DNA of 55,640 bases from Pyrinomonadaceae bacterium (GTDB lineage: Bacteria; Acidobacteriota; Blastocatellia; Pyrinomonadales; Pyrinomonadaceae). The stretch covers positions 1 to 55,640 of the forward strand of contig JAVEDE010000014.1 of NCBI GenBank assembly GCA_030841105.1, read 5' to 3'. Numbering within the stretch: the first letter of the stretch is position 1; every line of letters begins with the position of its first letter. The notes beneath the pieces were generated by a model. The model saw only the letters and a list, made by a program, of their open reading frames with translations. It did no database searches and had not been told where the DNA came from. The translations under genes and the position numbers were made by a program. Positions 10,385-18,927 of this stretch are shown piece by piece.

Positions 10385-11530
10385 CTAACGCAGCTTCAAC
10401 GTCGAGAGACTCAACAGCGCGAACAGGATCGCGAGGATCAAAAAGCGGAAGACAACTTTCGATTCCTTCCAGCCCTGCATCTCGAAATGATGATGCAGCG
10501 GCGTCATCTTGAAGAGCCGCCGCCCCGTGCCCGTGTGCCGCTTCGTCATCTTGAAGAAAGAGACTTGCAGCATCACCGAGATCGCTTCGAGGACGAACAC
10601 GCCGCCGACGAGCACGAGGATAAACTCCTGCTTCGTCAGAATCCCTATCGTCCCGATTGCGCCGCCGATGGCGAGACTGCCCACGTCGCCCATAAAGACA
10701 TCGGCGGGCGGCGCGTTGTACCACAGGAAGCCGAGCGACGCGCCCGCCATCGCCCCGCAAAAGACCGTCAGTTCGCCCACCTCGCGGCGATGATCAATGA
10801 ACAGTTGCTTCGCCCAACGCTCGTCGCCGCTCACGTATGTGAAGGCCGTCAGCGCGACCATCGCGATGAAGGTCACGCTGATGGCGAGTCCGTCCAGCCC
10901 GTCCGTCAAGTTCACCGCGTTCGACGCGCCGGTGAGCACGACGACGATGAAGGCGAGGTAGAGCCACGGCCCGATGTACGTGATCATCGAGGTGTCCGTC
11001 TGTTTGAAGAACGGGAAGCTCAGATTCCACGAGTAGTCGGGCGAGAAGAAGTAGAGCGTCGCCCACACCCCGATGGCGATCAGAAACTGCGCCGCGAGTT
11101 TCTGCTTGCCGGTCAACCCCAGACTCTGCCGCTTCGCCACCTTCGCGTAGTCGTCGAGGAAGCCGACGACGGCGAACAGCGCGGTCGAGAGCAACACGAT
11201 CCAGACGTAGAGGTTAGAGAGCCGCGCCCACAAGAGCGTGGAGATGAGCACCGAGCCGATGATGAGGACGCCGCCCATCGTCGGCGTGCCGCGCTTCGCC
11301 ATGTGCGCCTGCGGCCCCTCTTCCCTGATCTGCTGCCCGACGTTCATCTCGCGCAGCGCGCGGATCACGCGCCCGCCGAAGACGAGCGAGATGAGGAGCG
11401 CGGTGACGGTGGCGTAGGCCGTGCGGAACGTGACGTACTGGAAGACGTTGAGCGCCTTGATGAAGACCGACTGCGCGTTCTGCCCGCCGTTACGCTCGAA
11501 GATCAAATGATAGAAGATGTAATAGATCAT
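10385..11530 (-). CDS. mraY: Phospho-MurNAc-pentapeptide translocase MraY
   Basis: MraY transfers phospho-MurNAc-pentapeptide to undecaprenyl phosphate, forming lipid I. The 381-residue membrane protein starts [12 protein letters not shown] and carries the family motifs [20 protein letters not shown] (first Asp pair), [13 protein letters not shown] and, near the C-terminus, [15 protein letters not shown], with about ten membrane segments. I start at the ATG at 11530; codons upstream in the same frame are part of a repeat hairpin. It follows murF and precedes murD with a 26-base gap. Confidence 0.97.
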   Translation of the reverse strand: MIYYIFYHLIFERNGGQNAQSVFIKALNVFQYVTFRTAYATVTALLISLVFGGRVIRALREMNVGQQIREEGPQAHMAKRGTPTMGGVLIIGSVLISTLLWARLSNLYVWIVLLSTALFAVVGFLDDYAKVAKRQSLGLTGKQKLAAQFLIAIGVWATLYFFSPDYSWNLSFPFFKQTDTSMITYIGPWLYLAFIVVVLTGASNAVNLTDGLDGLAISVTFIAMVALTAFTYVSGDERWAKQLFIDHRREVGELTVFCGAMAGASLGFLWYNAPPADVFMGDVGSLAIGGAIGTIGILTKQEFILVLVGGVFVLEAISVMLQVSFFKMTKRHTGTGRRLFKMTPLHHHFEMQGWKESKVVFRFLILAILFALLSLSTLKLR

Positions 11531-11538
11531 CTTGTTTA

Positions 11539-11627
11539 AGTGACGAGTGACAGGTGACGGGTGACAAGTAAAAAGCAAAATTGCGTCATCTTTTTACTTG
11601 TCACTTGTCACGTGTCACTCGTCACTG
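11539..11627. repeat. TGACRAG-word inverted repeat (family A) between murF and mraY
   Basis: Best-preserved copy: left arm of four words (TGACGAG, TGACAGG, TGACGGG, TGACAAG) then TAAAAAG; centre about 15 bases; right arm CTTTTTACTTGTCACTTG and two more words. The arms pair over about 35 bases with only word-level mismatches. The murF stop codon and its last two codons lie in the right arm. Confidence 0.85.
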
Positions 11628-13120
11628 TTTTCCTCATATCGTCCGCGCAGCACTTCGATGACCCGCTCCGTGTGTACGCCGCGCGATCCCTTCACCAGCA
11701 GCAGATCGCCCGCGCGCACCTCGTCAGTTAACGCAGCGGCGGCCTCGTCGGTCGTGTCGAAAAACCGCGCCGCCTCAAGTCCCGCCTCGCGCGCGCCCGC
11801 GACGAGTTCCGTCGCCAAGCCGCGCACGCCCCACAGCACGTCTATCCCCATCCGCGCGATCTCGCGCCCCGCCTCGCGGTGCAACTCCGCGCCCGTCTCG
11901 CCCAACTCCAACATCTCGCCCGCGACGATGAACGTGCGCCGCGCCGCGCCGCCGTCACCGCCCGTCCCCCTCGCCTCCGCCACCGAACGCGCCATGCTCA
12001 AGAGCGAGCGCGGGTTCGAGTTGTAGGAGTCGTCAATCACGCTGAACCCGGCGGCGAATTCGATCACCACGCCGCGCATCTCCGAAGCGGTCGCGGAGCA
12101 CAGGGCGCGCGCTATCTCTTCCGGCGCGATCTCGAAACAGGTGGCGACCGCTGCCGCCGCGAGCGCGTTCAAAAGATTGTGACGGCCTGGCAGACTCAAC
12201 TGCGCGTCAGCTTCGCCGCGCGGCGTTCGCAGGCGAAAGCGACTGAGGCCGAAGCGCGCGCTTTCGATTTTGGTCGCCGACACGTCGGCCGCGTTTTCAA
12301 TGCCGAAGGTGAGCGTGCGCCCGTCGCCGCCGTCGCGGTGCTTCGCGCGCATCGCGGCGACGCGCGCGTCGTCCGCGTTGAGAATCGCCGTGCCGCCGGG
12401 CTTCAAGTTTTCCACGAGTTGCGCCTTCCCGGCCGCGATGTGCTCGACGGAATCGAAGAACTCCAGATGCACGGGCGCGACGTTCAACTCGACCGCGATG
12501 TCGGGCGGCGCAACCTGTGCGAGCCGCGCGATCTCGCCGAACATAGACTGCCCCATCTCCAACACGGCCACGTCGTAATCGGCGGCGCGCGCGCCCCCCG
12601 TCTCCATTTGCAGGATCGAGAGGGCGAGGCCGAGTTCGTTGTTGAAGTTCTTCTGCGTCTTCAACACGCGTCGCCCCGTCGCGGCCAGCACGTGCGCCGT
12701 CAAGTCCTTCGCCGTGGTCTTCCCCGCGCTCCCCGTGAGCGCGACGACCTTGCCGCCCCAAGCCTTGAGCGCGCCGTGCGCGATCTGCTGCAACGCGTCA
12801 ATCACGTCGTCAACTAATAAGAGACGGTCGCCGAACGATGCGAGTTCGGCGTCGCCTTCGACGCGTTCGCGCCGCGCCACGACGGCCACCGCGCCATGCT
12901 CGAAGGCGGCGGGGATGAAGCGGTGTCCGTCGTCGAAGGAAGTGGCGGTGAAGAAGTGCCGCCGGTAGTCTTCCGCCGAAAGGGCGAAGAACAGTTGCCC
13001 TGCGGCGACGGTGCGCGAGTCAATCGAAAAACCCGTCAACTCTTTGTCAAAGAACTCCCGCGTCTCGCCCGCGCCGCTCGTGTCGGCACGCATTAGTTGA
13101 GACGCCGTTCGTATGTTCAC
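11615..13120 (-). CDS. murF: UDP-MurNAc-tripeptide--D-Ala-D-Ala ligase MurF
   Basis: MurF completes the cytoplasmic UDP-MurNAc-pentapeptide by adding D-Ala-D-Ala. The 501-residue product shows FSIDSRTVAAGQLFFAL at the N-terminal domain, the ATP loop TGSAGKTTAKD, NFNNELGLALSIL, and DDSYNSNPRSLLSM of the central domain, ending with the C-terminal LLVKGSRGVHTERV pattern typical of MurF. Start is GTG; an internal ATG 27 bases downstream is an alternative. The usual partner murE is absent between ftsI and murF. Its last codons (NSDE) are contributed by the downstream repeat. Confidence 0.95.
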   Translation of the reverse strand: MNIRTASQLMRADTSGAGETREFFDKELTGFSIDSRTVAAGQLFFALSAEDYRRHFFTATSFDDGHRFIPAAFEHGAVAVVARRERVEGDAELASFGDRLLLVDDVIDALQQIAHGALKAWGGKVVALTGSAGKTTAKDLTAHVLAATGRRVLKTQKNFNNELGLALSILQMETGGARAADYDVAVLEMGQSMFGEIARLAQVAPPDIAVELNVAPVHLEFFDSVEHIAAGKAQLVENLKPGGTAILNADDARVAAMRAKHRDGGDGRTLTFGIENAADVSATKIESARFGLSRFRLRTPRGEADAQLSLPGRHNLLNALAAAAVATCFEIAPEEIARALCSATASEMRGVVIEFAAGFSVIDDSYNSNPRSLLSMARSVAEARGTGGDGGAARRTFIVAGEMLELGETGAELHREAGREIARMGIDVLWGVRGLATELVAGAREAGLEAARFFDTTDEAAAALTDEVRAGDLLLVKGSRGVHTERVIEVLRGRYEENSDE

Positions 13121-13373
13121 GCTGCTACTTTTTCCTTTGCGCTTCTTTTTTCTGCGGCGTCGGCGGCGCGGCCTCGGCGGCGCGGCGGCTCGATTTCGAC
13201 GCGCTCCGTTTGCGTCTCAAACGCTCCCGGCAATCAACGATTCTACGTCTCAGTTCATACTGCTGACTATCTTGCGGGGGAAGTGTCATCGGGTCGCTCC
13301 GTTACCGATTTTCCGTTTGAAGCGGGCGCGTGTAGCGCGCCGCGAGCACGTTCGGCGAACGCAATTTCTCGTC
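13121..13373. other. 253-base gap between ftsI and murF, the usual place of murE
   Basis: No supported gene is seen here. The segment next to murF is pyrimidine-rich on the plus strand (purine-rich on the transcribed strand), and the rest has coding-like GC-rich stretches with no recognisable Mur ligase motif. In most division/wall clusters murE sits exactly here, so this may be the scar of a loss; that is inference. Confidence 0.5.
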
Positions 13374-15482
13374 TCAATCGCTCCGGCCGAATTCGACGCG
13401 GACGATCTGACCGGCCTCGACGCGCGCGCCCGCCGCGGGGCTTTGCCCGACGGCGCGGCCTTCGCCGTGGGCTTCGAGTTCGAGTCCGAGTTGGGAGCAG
13501 ACGCGCGCCGCCTCGCGCACGCTGCGGCCGCGCACGTCCGGCATCAACAACGCACGCTCCGACGCCGCCGCATACACCACTTCGCGGACGCCGCCCGCGC
13601 CGCTCGCTCCCTGCTGTTCAACCACCTGCGGCAACAACGCCTGCGCCGACTCCGGCGCGGAAGACTGCGCGTGGTGCGTCGCCGACGCCTGCGCGTCTCC
13701 GTCCGCGTTCGATTCGCGCGCGAGTTCGTCGTAGTCGCCGCCGCTCGCGGGAGTTTTGAATTCCGTGTCGGGCGGCACGTCTAGATAAGGCAGCACGCTC
13801 TCGGCGATGGCGCGGAAGACGGGCGCGGCCACCGTGCCGCCGTAATACGAACCGGCCGGTTCGTCGAGCACGACGATGATCACGACGGCCGGGTTCTCAA
13901 TCGGCGCGAAGCCGACGAACGAGGCGACGTACTTCGTCTTCGAGTAGGCGCGCGTCTTGGGGTCAATCTTCTGCGCCGTGCCGGTCTTGCCCGCCGCCGA
14001 GTAGCCGTCGAGCTGCGCGAGTTTGGCCGTGCCGCCGACGGTCACGCTCTCAAGCATCGGGCGCATCGTGCGCGCCGTCTCCGTGCTAAGAACGCGATGC
14101 GACTCCGGCGTCGCGCGTTGAATCGCCTGCCCGTTCGCGTCGCGCACTTCCCTGACGAGGTGCGGGGCGACGCGCACGCCGTCGTTGGCAATCGTGGCAA
14201 AGGCCGCCGCCATCTGGATCGGCGTGACGCCGACTTCCTGACCGATGGCGACCGACCCCATCGAACTCGGATGCCACTGCTCCGGCTTGCGCACGATGCC
14301 GCGCGTCTCGCCTTTGAGCTCGATGCCCGTCCGCTCGCCGAAGCCGAACCGCCGCATGTAGTCGTACATGCGCTCCTTGCCAAGTCTCAGCCCTAACTTG
14401 ATCGCAGCGACGTTCGACGATTTCGCCAGCGCCTCCGTCACCGTCAGCGTGCCGTAGGCGTGCGTGTCGTGGATGGTGCGGCCGAGGAGATTGATCGAAC
14501 CCATCTGGCAGTCAATCGTGTCGGTCGGGCGCGCGAGTTTCTCCTCGATGGCGGCGGAGTAGGCGACGACCTTGAAGGTCGAACCCGGCTCGTAGATGTT
14601 CTGCAACGCCTGATTCTTGCGCACGTCGTCGGAGATTTTCCGCGCGCCGTTCGGGTCGAAGGTCGGCGCATTGACGAGGGCGAGGATTTCGCCCGTGCGC
14701 GGTTCGAGCACGAGCGCGGTGGCCGACTTGGCGCGCGTCAGTTCCATCGCCTCCGCGACGGCGCGCTCGGCCTGAAACTGGATGTTCTGATCAATCGTCA
14801 GCACGATTGACTGCCCCGGCGCGGCCTCGACCTCGAAACTGTTGAAGGCTTTGTGACGCGCGTCCCTATCGAACACGGTCTTGCCCGCCTCGCCGCCGAG
14901 CGCGGCGTTTTGGTAAAGCTCGACGCCAGCCAGCCCCTCGTCGTCCGTCCCGACGTAGCCGAGCACGTGCGCCGCGAGCGCGCCGTTCGGGTAATAACGC
15001 TTCGGCTCTTTGACCGCGCGCACGCCCGCGAGTTTCAACTCGTGAATCTGCTTCGCCTGCGCCGCGTCAACTTGTCGCGCAAGCCACACGAACTTGCGCT
15101 TCGACTTCTGCGCCTCTTCCAGACGCGCCCTGAGCGGCGACTCTTCGACGCCGAGCACGGCGGCGAACTTCTGCGCCGTCGCACGCGCGTCAAACTTCTC
15201 GTCCGTCGGTTCGGCGACGAACGAATCCACGTCGAGGCTGCGCGCGAGTTCGTGCCCGTTGCGGTCGAGGATCAAACCGCGCAGCGCGTTCGTCTTCGCA
15301 GACTGCTGCTGCTGCCGTCGCGCGCGGTCGCTCAGTTCGTCGTGCTGGCCGACTTGGAGATAGACGAGCCGCCCGCCGATGACGAGCATCCAGAGGACGA
15401 GCAGGAGGACGACGACCGAGACGCGCTGGCGCGACGCGTCGGGTCGGGTTTTCGTTTTCGCGTTAGAGCGTTCGGGCATCAT
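13374..15482 (-). CDS. ftsI: Division transpeptidase FtsI (PBP3-like) with C-terminal PASTA domain
   Basis: Class B penicillin-binding protein that cross-links septal peptidoglycan. The 702-residue product has a short cytoplasmic part, one membrane segment (about 21-43), the dimerisation domain (LRGLILDRNGHELA), and a transpeptidase domain with the active-site STFK at 301-304, SSN at 355-357 and KTGTA at 499-503. After a polar Ala/Ser/Gln linker (about 575-635) a single PASTA domain closes the protein (MPDVRGRSVREAARVCSQLG). PASTA domains bind muropeptides or beta-lactams and are common in the FtsI/SpoVD branch outside Proteobacteria. It is directly downstream of ftsL, the conserved partner. 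Confidence 0.95.
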   Translation of the reverse strand: MMPERSNAKTKTRPDASRQRVSVVVLLLVLWMLVIGGRLVYLQVGQHDELSDRARRQQQQSAKTNALRGLILDRNGHELARSLDVDSFVAEPTDEKFDARATAQKFAAVLGVEESPLRARLEEAQKSKRKFVWLARQVDAAQAKQIHELKLAGVRAVKEPKRYYPNGALAAHVLGYVGTDDEGLAGVELYQNAALGGEAGKTVFDRDARHKAFNSFEVEAAPGQSIVLTIDQNIQFQAERAVAEAMELTRAKSATALVLEPRTGEILALVNAPTFDPNGARKISDDVRKNQALQNIYEPGSTFKVVAYSAAIEEKLARPTDTIDCQMGSINLLGRTIHDTHAYGTLTVTEALAKSSNVAAIKLGLRLGKERMYDYMRRFGFGERTGIELKGETRGIVRKPEQWHPSSMGSVAIGQEVGVTPIQMAAAFATIANDGVRVAPHLVREVRDANGQAIQRATPESHRVLSTETARTMRPMLESVTVGGTAKLAQLDGYSAAGKTGTAQKIDPKTRAYSKTKYVASFVGFAPIENPAVVIIVVLDEPAGSYYGGTVAAPVFRAIAESVLPYLDVPPDTEFKTPASGGDYDELARESNADGDAQASATHHAQSSAPESAQALLPQVVEQQGASGAGGVREVVYAAASERALLMPDVRGRSVREAARVCSQLGLELEAHGEGRAVGQSPAAGARVEAGQIVRVEFGRSD

Positions 15483-15627
15483 TGGGAGTTAACTCTTATC
15501 AAACGATCCGCGCCGTGCGCCTGTCCGAATCCGACAAAATTTGCGCCCGGAGAACTCGAAGCCGTAACGTGCGGGGGGAGCGGGGGGAGCGAAGCCGGGA
15601 CGTTCCCGGTCGCTGTCTTTGTGCGAA

Positions 15628-16041
15628 TCAATGCGCCATGGAACGCGCGCGTGAACTCTTCGCTCTGGTCGTCGCCGCGGGCACTGTGGGCGCGTCCGAG
15701 TCCGGCGTCGCGGCGTTGACGCGCGCCCGGTTGATCTGCGACGGGCGCGCGGGCTGCATCCCGATCTCACGCGCCGCGCGATCCAGCGACGCCGGGGCGG
15801 TCGCCGCGTTGATCTGCAAGATCAGTTGTTGCTGCTCTCGCATCAAGCGCACCCGCTCGGCGCGCAACTTCTCGCCGTCGTAGCCGTAGCGCACCGCCGC
15901 GAAATGCTGCCCGGCGGCGACGACGAACCCGCCCGCCAGAGCCAGACCGCAGACGAGCATCACGAGTTGACGCTTGAGGGCGCGGGTGTCGTGTTCGCGG
16001 CGCACGCCGTGGTTGAAATTTTGTTGGGGGAATCTTCTCAT
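15628..16041 (-). CDS. ftsL: FtsL-like divisome membrane protein
   Basis: A 137-residue bitopic protein with a basic cytoplasmic N-terminus, one membrane segment (about 27-47, LVMLVCGLALAGGFVVAA), a coiled-coil stretch (LRAERVRLMREQQQLILQIN) and the sequence LDRAAREIGMQPA, which matches the ending of the FtsL periplasmic region. The Ala/Thr/Ser tail is not conserved. The call rests on this topology and on the position between rsmH and ftsI. I start at the ATG at 16041 with GGAG 12 bases upstream; a TTG six codons earlier is possible. FtsL binds FtsB/FtsQ and activates FtsWI. Confidence 0.85.
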   Translation of the reverse strand: MRRFPQQNFNHGVRREHDTRALKRQLVMLVCGLALAGGFVVAAGQHFAAVRYGYDGEKLRAERVRLMREQQQLILQINAATAPASLDRAAREIGMQPARPSQINRARVNAATPDSDAPTVPAATTRAKSSRARSMAH

Positions 16042-16135
16042 TGCCGTTTCCGTCTCCAAACAAAATGGGGTCTGTGTCAGACCCGTGCGACCGGGCGTTG
16101 ATGCTCAGTCCTTAATAAAAGTTTTCAAGTCGCGC

Positions 16136-17107
16136 TCAACGGGCGACGGCTTCGAGTTTCCGGCAGGCGCGGAGTTTCGCACTGCGCGCTCGTGGGTTGT
16201 CATCCAGTTCCGTGTCGGCGGGGGTGACGGGTCGCCGGGTCAGTATCTCGACGGCGCGGCGCGCGCCGCACGCGCAGACGGGGAGACGCCTGTCACATTC
16301 GCATTGCCCCGCCAGACGACGCAGAGCGCGCTTCACGATCCGATCTTCAAGCGAGTGAAAACTGATGATGACCAGACGGCCTGACGGTTGTAAAAGATCA
16401 ACTGAGGCTTCAAGGAATGCTTCCAGCCCTTCGAGTTCGTGGTTGACGGCGATGCGCAACGCTTGAAACGTGCGCGTCGCCGGGTGAATCCGATCCGTGC
16501 GCTTGTAGCCGACAGCGCGCGCGACCAGTGCGGCCAAATCGGCGGTCGTCTCAATCGCCCGCCCCTCCTCACGATGTTCGACGATCCAGCGCGCGATCTT
16601 ACGCGACTTACGCTCCTCGCCGTATTCAAAGATGATGCGCGCGATCTCCTCTTCCGGCAGACGCGCGAGCAGTTCGGCGGCGGTCTCTTCGTCGCCCTGC
16701 GCGTCCATGCGCATGTCGAGCGGCGCGTCGTGGCGAAAACTGAAACCCCGCTCCGCCGCGTCGAACTGGAGCGACGACACGCCGAGGTCGGCCAGCACCC
16801 CGCTCACATGCCCGTAGCCCGCCTCTTCCAGCACGCCCGCGATCTCTTTGAAGTTCGCGTGTACGGCGCGGAAGCGTTCGCCGAACCCGGCAAGGCGCGC
16901 GCGCGCAAACTGCAAAGCCTCCGGGTCTCGGTCAATGCCGAGGACGCGCACGTCCGAAGAGGCTTCGAGCAACGCTTCGGTGTGGCCGCCCAGTCCGAGC
17001 GTCGCATCCACGAACAGCCCGCCGCGCTCCGGCGCGAGATAGCCGACCGACTCTGCTAGCAACACGGGGCGATGGGGCGCATCAGGCCCCCCACCTGATG
17101 CAAACAT
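16136..17107 (-). CDS. rsmH: 16S rRNA (cytosine1402-N4)-methyltransferase RsmH (MraW)
   Basis: RsmH methylates N4 of C1402 in the 16S rRNA P-site using SAM. The 323-residue product has the opening [19 protein letters not shown], the SAM loop [24 protein letters not shown], and the C-terminal [16 protein letters not shown] block. A small Cys-rich insertion ([13 protein letters not shown]) precedes TRRPVTP; comparable insertions occur in other RsmH proteins and may bind metal. Start at the ATG at 17107; two GTG codons just upstream are alternatives. It is the second gene of the cluster, separated from mraZ by a repeat hairpin. Confidence 0.96.
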   Translation of the reverse strand: MFASGGGPDAPHRPVLLAESVGYLAPERGGLFVDATLGLGGHTEALLEASSDVRVLGIDRDPEALQFARARLAGFGERFRAVHANFKEIAGVLEEAGYGHVSGVLADLGVSSLQFDAAERGFSFRHDAPLDMRMDAQGDEETAAELLARLPEEEIARIIFEYGEERKSRKIARWIVEHREEGRAIETTADLAALVARAVGYKRTDRIHPATRTFQALRIAVNHELEGLEAFLEASVDLLQPSGRLVIISFHSLEDRIVKRALRRLAGQCECDRRLPVCACGARRAVEILTRRPVTPADTELDDNPRARSAKLRACRKLEAVAR

Positions 17108-17146
17108 CACCACCGCCCCGTGAAGTCGTTCAAAGAGCTAAAGAAT

Positions 17147-17246
17147 AGTGACAGGTGACAAGTGACAGGTGACGAGTTAGAGCAAGTGTCGTTAGGGCAA
17201 GTTTTGATTTTTAACTTGTCACTTGTCACTTGTCACCCGTCACTTT
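17147..17246. repeat. TGACRAG-word inverted repeat (family A) between mraZ and rsmH
   Basis: Left arm TGACAGG, TGACAAG, TGACAGG, TGACGAG then TTAGAG; centre of about 35 bases; right arm TAACTTGTCACTTG and two more words. It sits in the transcribed leader between mraZ and rsmH, so the hairpin is present in the operon mRNA. Confidence 0.8.
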
Positions 17247-17249
17247 CAG

Positions 17250-17690
17250 TCAAATTCCGAGGCGCGCGATTGAAGCCTCGTCCTCTTCGGTGTAGGGGTC
17301 TGAGAGCAGGCGTTGCTGGAATCGTTCCAGTTCCCAGACCTCCAAATAATTCAGATAGCCGAGCACCGCCACGTCGCCCATCACGCCCGCGCTTTTTCTG
17401 AGCAGGGGGTGGATGAGCACGCGTCCCTGCCCGTCAATGGTCGTCTGTTGACCGTAATAGTTCGTGCGATCCAGAAACTTGCGCCGCGCCGGATCCATCG
17501 AGGGCAGCAGCGCGAGCCGCTGTTCGATGCTCTCCCATTCGGGCAGAGGGTAGATGCGCACGCTGTCCCCGGTTAAACTGGTCACGTAAACTTCCGCCCC
17601 GTGAGTTTCCTGTAAGTGGCGGCGGAAAGTGGTCGGCACTTTGAGTCTCCCTTTGGCATCTATGCGCGCCGTGTAATTTCCTCTTAACAT
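17250..17690 (-). CDS. mraZ: Transcriptional regulator MraZ
   Basis: MraZ is an AbrB-fold DNA-binding protein that represses its own division/wall operon. The 146-residue product starts MLRGNYTARIDAKGRLKVPTTF and contains two MraZ half-repeats; the second reads QQTTIDGQGRVLIHPLLRK. Length and the DxKGR / DxQGR pair match the family. It is the first gene of the cluster, and three GTGG boxes at 10-bp spacing lie 86-109 bases upstream, the known MraZ operator form, so autoregulation is well supported. Confidence 0.97.
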   Translation of the reverse strand: MLRGNYTARIDAKGRLKVPTTFRRHLQETHGAEVYVTSLTGDSVRIYPLPEWESIEQRLALLPSMDPARRKFLDRTNYYGQQTTIDGQGRVLIHPLLRKSAGVMGDVAVLGYLNYLEVWELERFQQRLLSDPYTEEDEASIARLGI

Positions 17691-17734
17691 AGGGCTTCGG
17701 CGTTCGGCTGGGGCGAGAATTGCTTAAAAGTTAA

Positions 17735-17740
17735 AGTATA
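17735..17740 (-). promoter_or_regulatory. Probable -10 element of the mraZ promoter
   Basis: On the minus strand the hexamer is TATACT, 45 bases before the mraZ ATG. No strong -35 hexamer lies at 17 bases; TTGGCG sits only 14 bases upstream. The location between the MraZ boxes and the gene makes it the best promoter candidate. Confidence 0.5.
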
Positions 17741-17775
17741 ACTTAAACCGTTTACGCCAACCTGCTCTGGAGAGT

Positions 17776-17799
17776 CCACTTCTAGCCACTTTCTCCCAC
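17776..17799 (-). promoter_or_regulatory. MraZ operator: three GTGG boxes at 10-bp spacing
   Basis: CCAC (GTGG on the minus strand) starts at 17776, 17786 and 17796, exactly 10 bp apart, the outermost box being GTGGG. Tandem GTGG boxes with one-turn spacing upstream of mraZ are the established binding site of MraZ oligomers in other bacteria. Position upstream of the putative -10 suggests control of the whole cluster. Confidence 0.88.
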
Positions 17800-18048
17800 T
17801 CGACGCGAATACTACGCTCCATTACCGAACACTGTCAAGACCAAAAACATTGTCGAACAGATAATTTTAAGCACCATTTCGTGCATTTAGGAGGCTTTCA
17901 GAGGCGGACTGCTTAAGCAAGAGGTCAAAAAGCTGCCCGAATTGACCCGACTGCTTAAACTCCCTCCTGTCACTTTCAAGCGCCATCCTGTATAGTTGCG
18001 CCCCGTAATCCGACATCCATAGTTATAATCCGGCGGCGACCTTTCTGC
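17800..18048 (+). promoter_or_regulatory. Divergent intergenic region with TATAAT upstream of the ZIP transporter
   Basis: The rest of the mraZ/ZIP intergenic region holds no gene. A consensus TATAAT occurs at 18024-18029, 20 bases before the transporter ATG; there is no good -35 at 17 bases. The short distance implies a very short leader. Several repeated CTGCTTAA segments (near 17908 and 17951) have no assigned role. Confidence 0.4.
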
Positions 18049-18834
18049 ATGATTAGCTTCGGCGGACTTCTCTTTTTCGGCGCGCTCGTGGCGCTCGCCA
18101 ACGTGCTCGGCGGACTCCTCCTGACCCGCCCGCGCACGACCCTGCGCGACGCGCACGTCTTGCGTTATCTCATCGCACTCGGCGCGGGCTTTATGCTGGC
18201 CGCGATTTTCTTGGAGATTCTGCCGGAAGTCGTGCGCCTGTGGGGCGCGGGGCAGGAGAACATCAGCCATGCCGTGCTCGGCGCGATGACGCTCCTCTTG
18301 CTCGGCTACCTTTTGATCCATCTTTTTGAACACACCATCGCGCCCCATTTTCATTTCGGGGAAGAGACGCACACGGAGGCCATGCTCCAACCGAAAGCCG
18401 CCTACGCGGCCATCGCCGGACTCTCCATTCATACCTTTTTCGACGGTGTTTCCGTGGCGGCGGCTTTTCTGGTGAACTTCAAGGCGGGGCTGCTCGTCTT
18501 CGTCGCCGTCCTGCTGCACAAAGTCCCGGAGGGGTTTACGGCCGCGTCAATCATGCTGGCGTCGGGTCGTTCGCCGCGACGCGCGCTGCTGGCGACGCTC
18601 ATCATCGGGGCGGCCACGCTCGGCGGCGTGCTGTGCGTGGCGTTGCTGCAAGCGCGCCTGGACGTGGCGGTCATGTACGCCCTGCCCTTCTCGGCGGGCG
18701 TGACGCTCTACGTCGCGGCCAGCGATCTCATCCCGGAGGTCAACCACATGGAGCGGAAGAACCCGCTCGTCTCGATCGTGGTCTTTGCGGGCGTCGCGCT
18801 CTTCTACCTTTTGCACCGGCTTCTGGAAAGCTGA
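18049..18834 (+). CDS. ZIP-family divalent metal transporter
   Basis: Imports zinc or related divalent metals across the inner membrane. The 261-residue protein has about eight membrane segments; the metal-path motifs are HTFFDG (about 127-132, segment IV) and HKVPEG (about 159-164, segment V), both with the conserved His and acidic residues. A His-containing loop (HTIAPHFHFGEETHTE) lies between segments III and IV, as in the family. It stands alone on the plus strand, divergent from mraZ. Substrate cannot be told from sequence. Confidence 0.9.
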   Translation: MISFGGLLFFGALVALANVLGGLLLTRPRTTLRDAHVLRYLIALGAGFMLAAIFLEILPEVVRLWGAGQENISHAVLGAMTLLLLGYLLIHLFEHTIAPHFHFGEETHTEAMLQPKAAYAAIAGLSIHTFFDGVSVAAAFLVNFKAGLLVFVAVLLHKVPEGFTAASIMLASGRSPRRALLATLIIGAATLGGVLCVALLQARLDVAVMYALPFSAGVTLYVAASDLIPEVNHMERKNPLVSIVVFAGVALFYLLHRLLES

Positions 18835-18927
18835 CGCGCGGGCTAAAGGGGCGCGGCGAAGTCCGACGCGCGGCGTCGGTTTTGGCTTTTACCTTTTGCC
18901 CCGCGCCTTGTATTATCAGTTCATCCC

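Noticed and set aside
9039..10388. 449-codon plus-strand frame opposite murD
   Set aside because: Composition of a codon-position mirror (Arg/His/Asp-rich), no motif, full overlap with murD.
11539..11627. CRISPR array
   Set aside because: The words are 7 bases, degenerate, arranged as complementary arms and lack spacers of constant length; no cas genes nearby.
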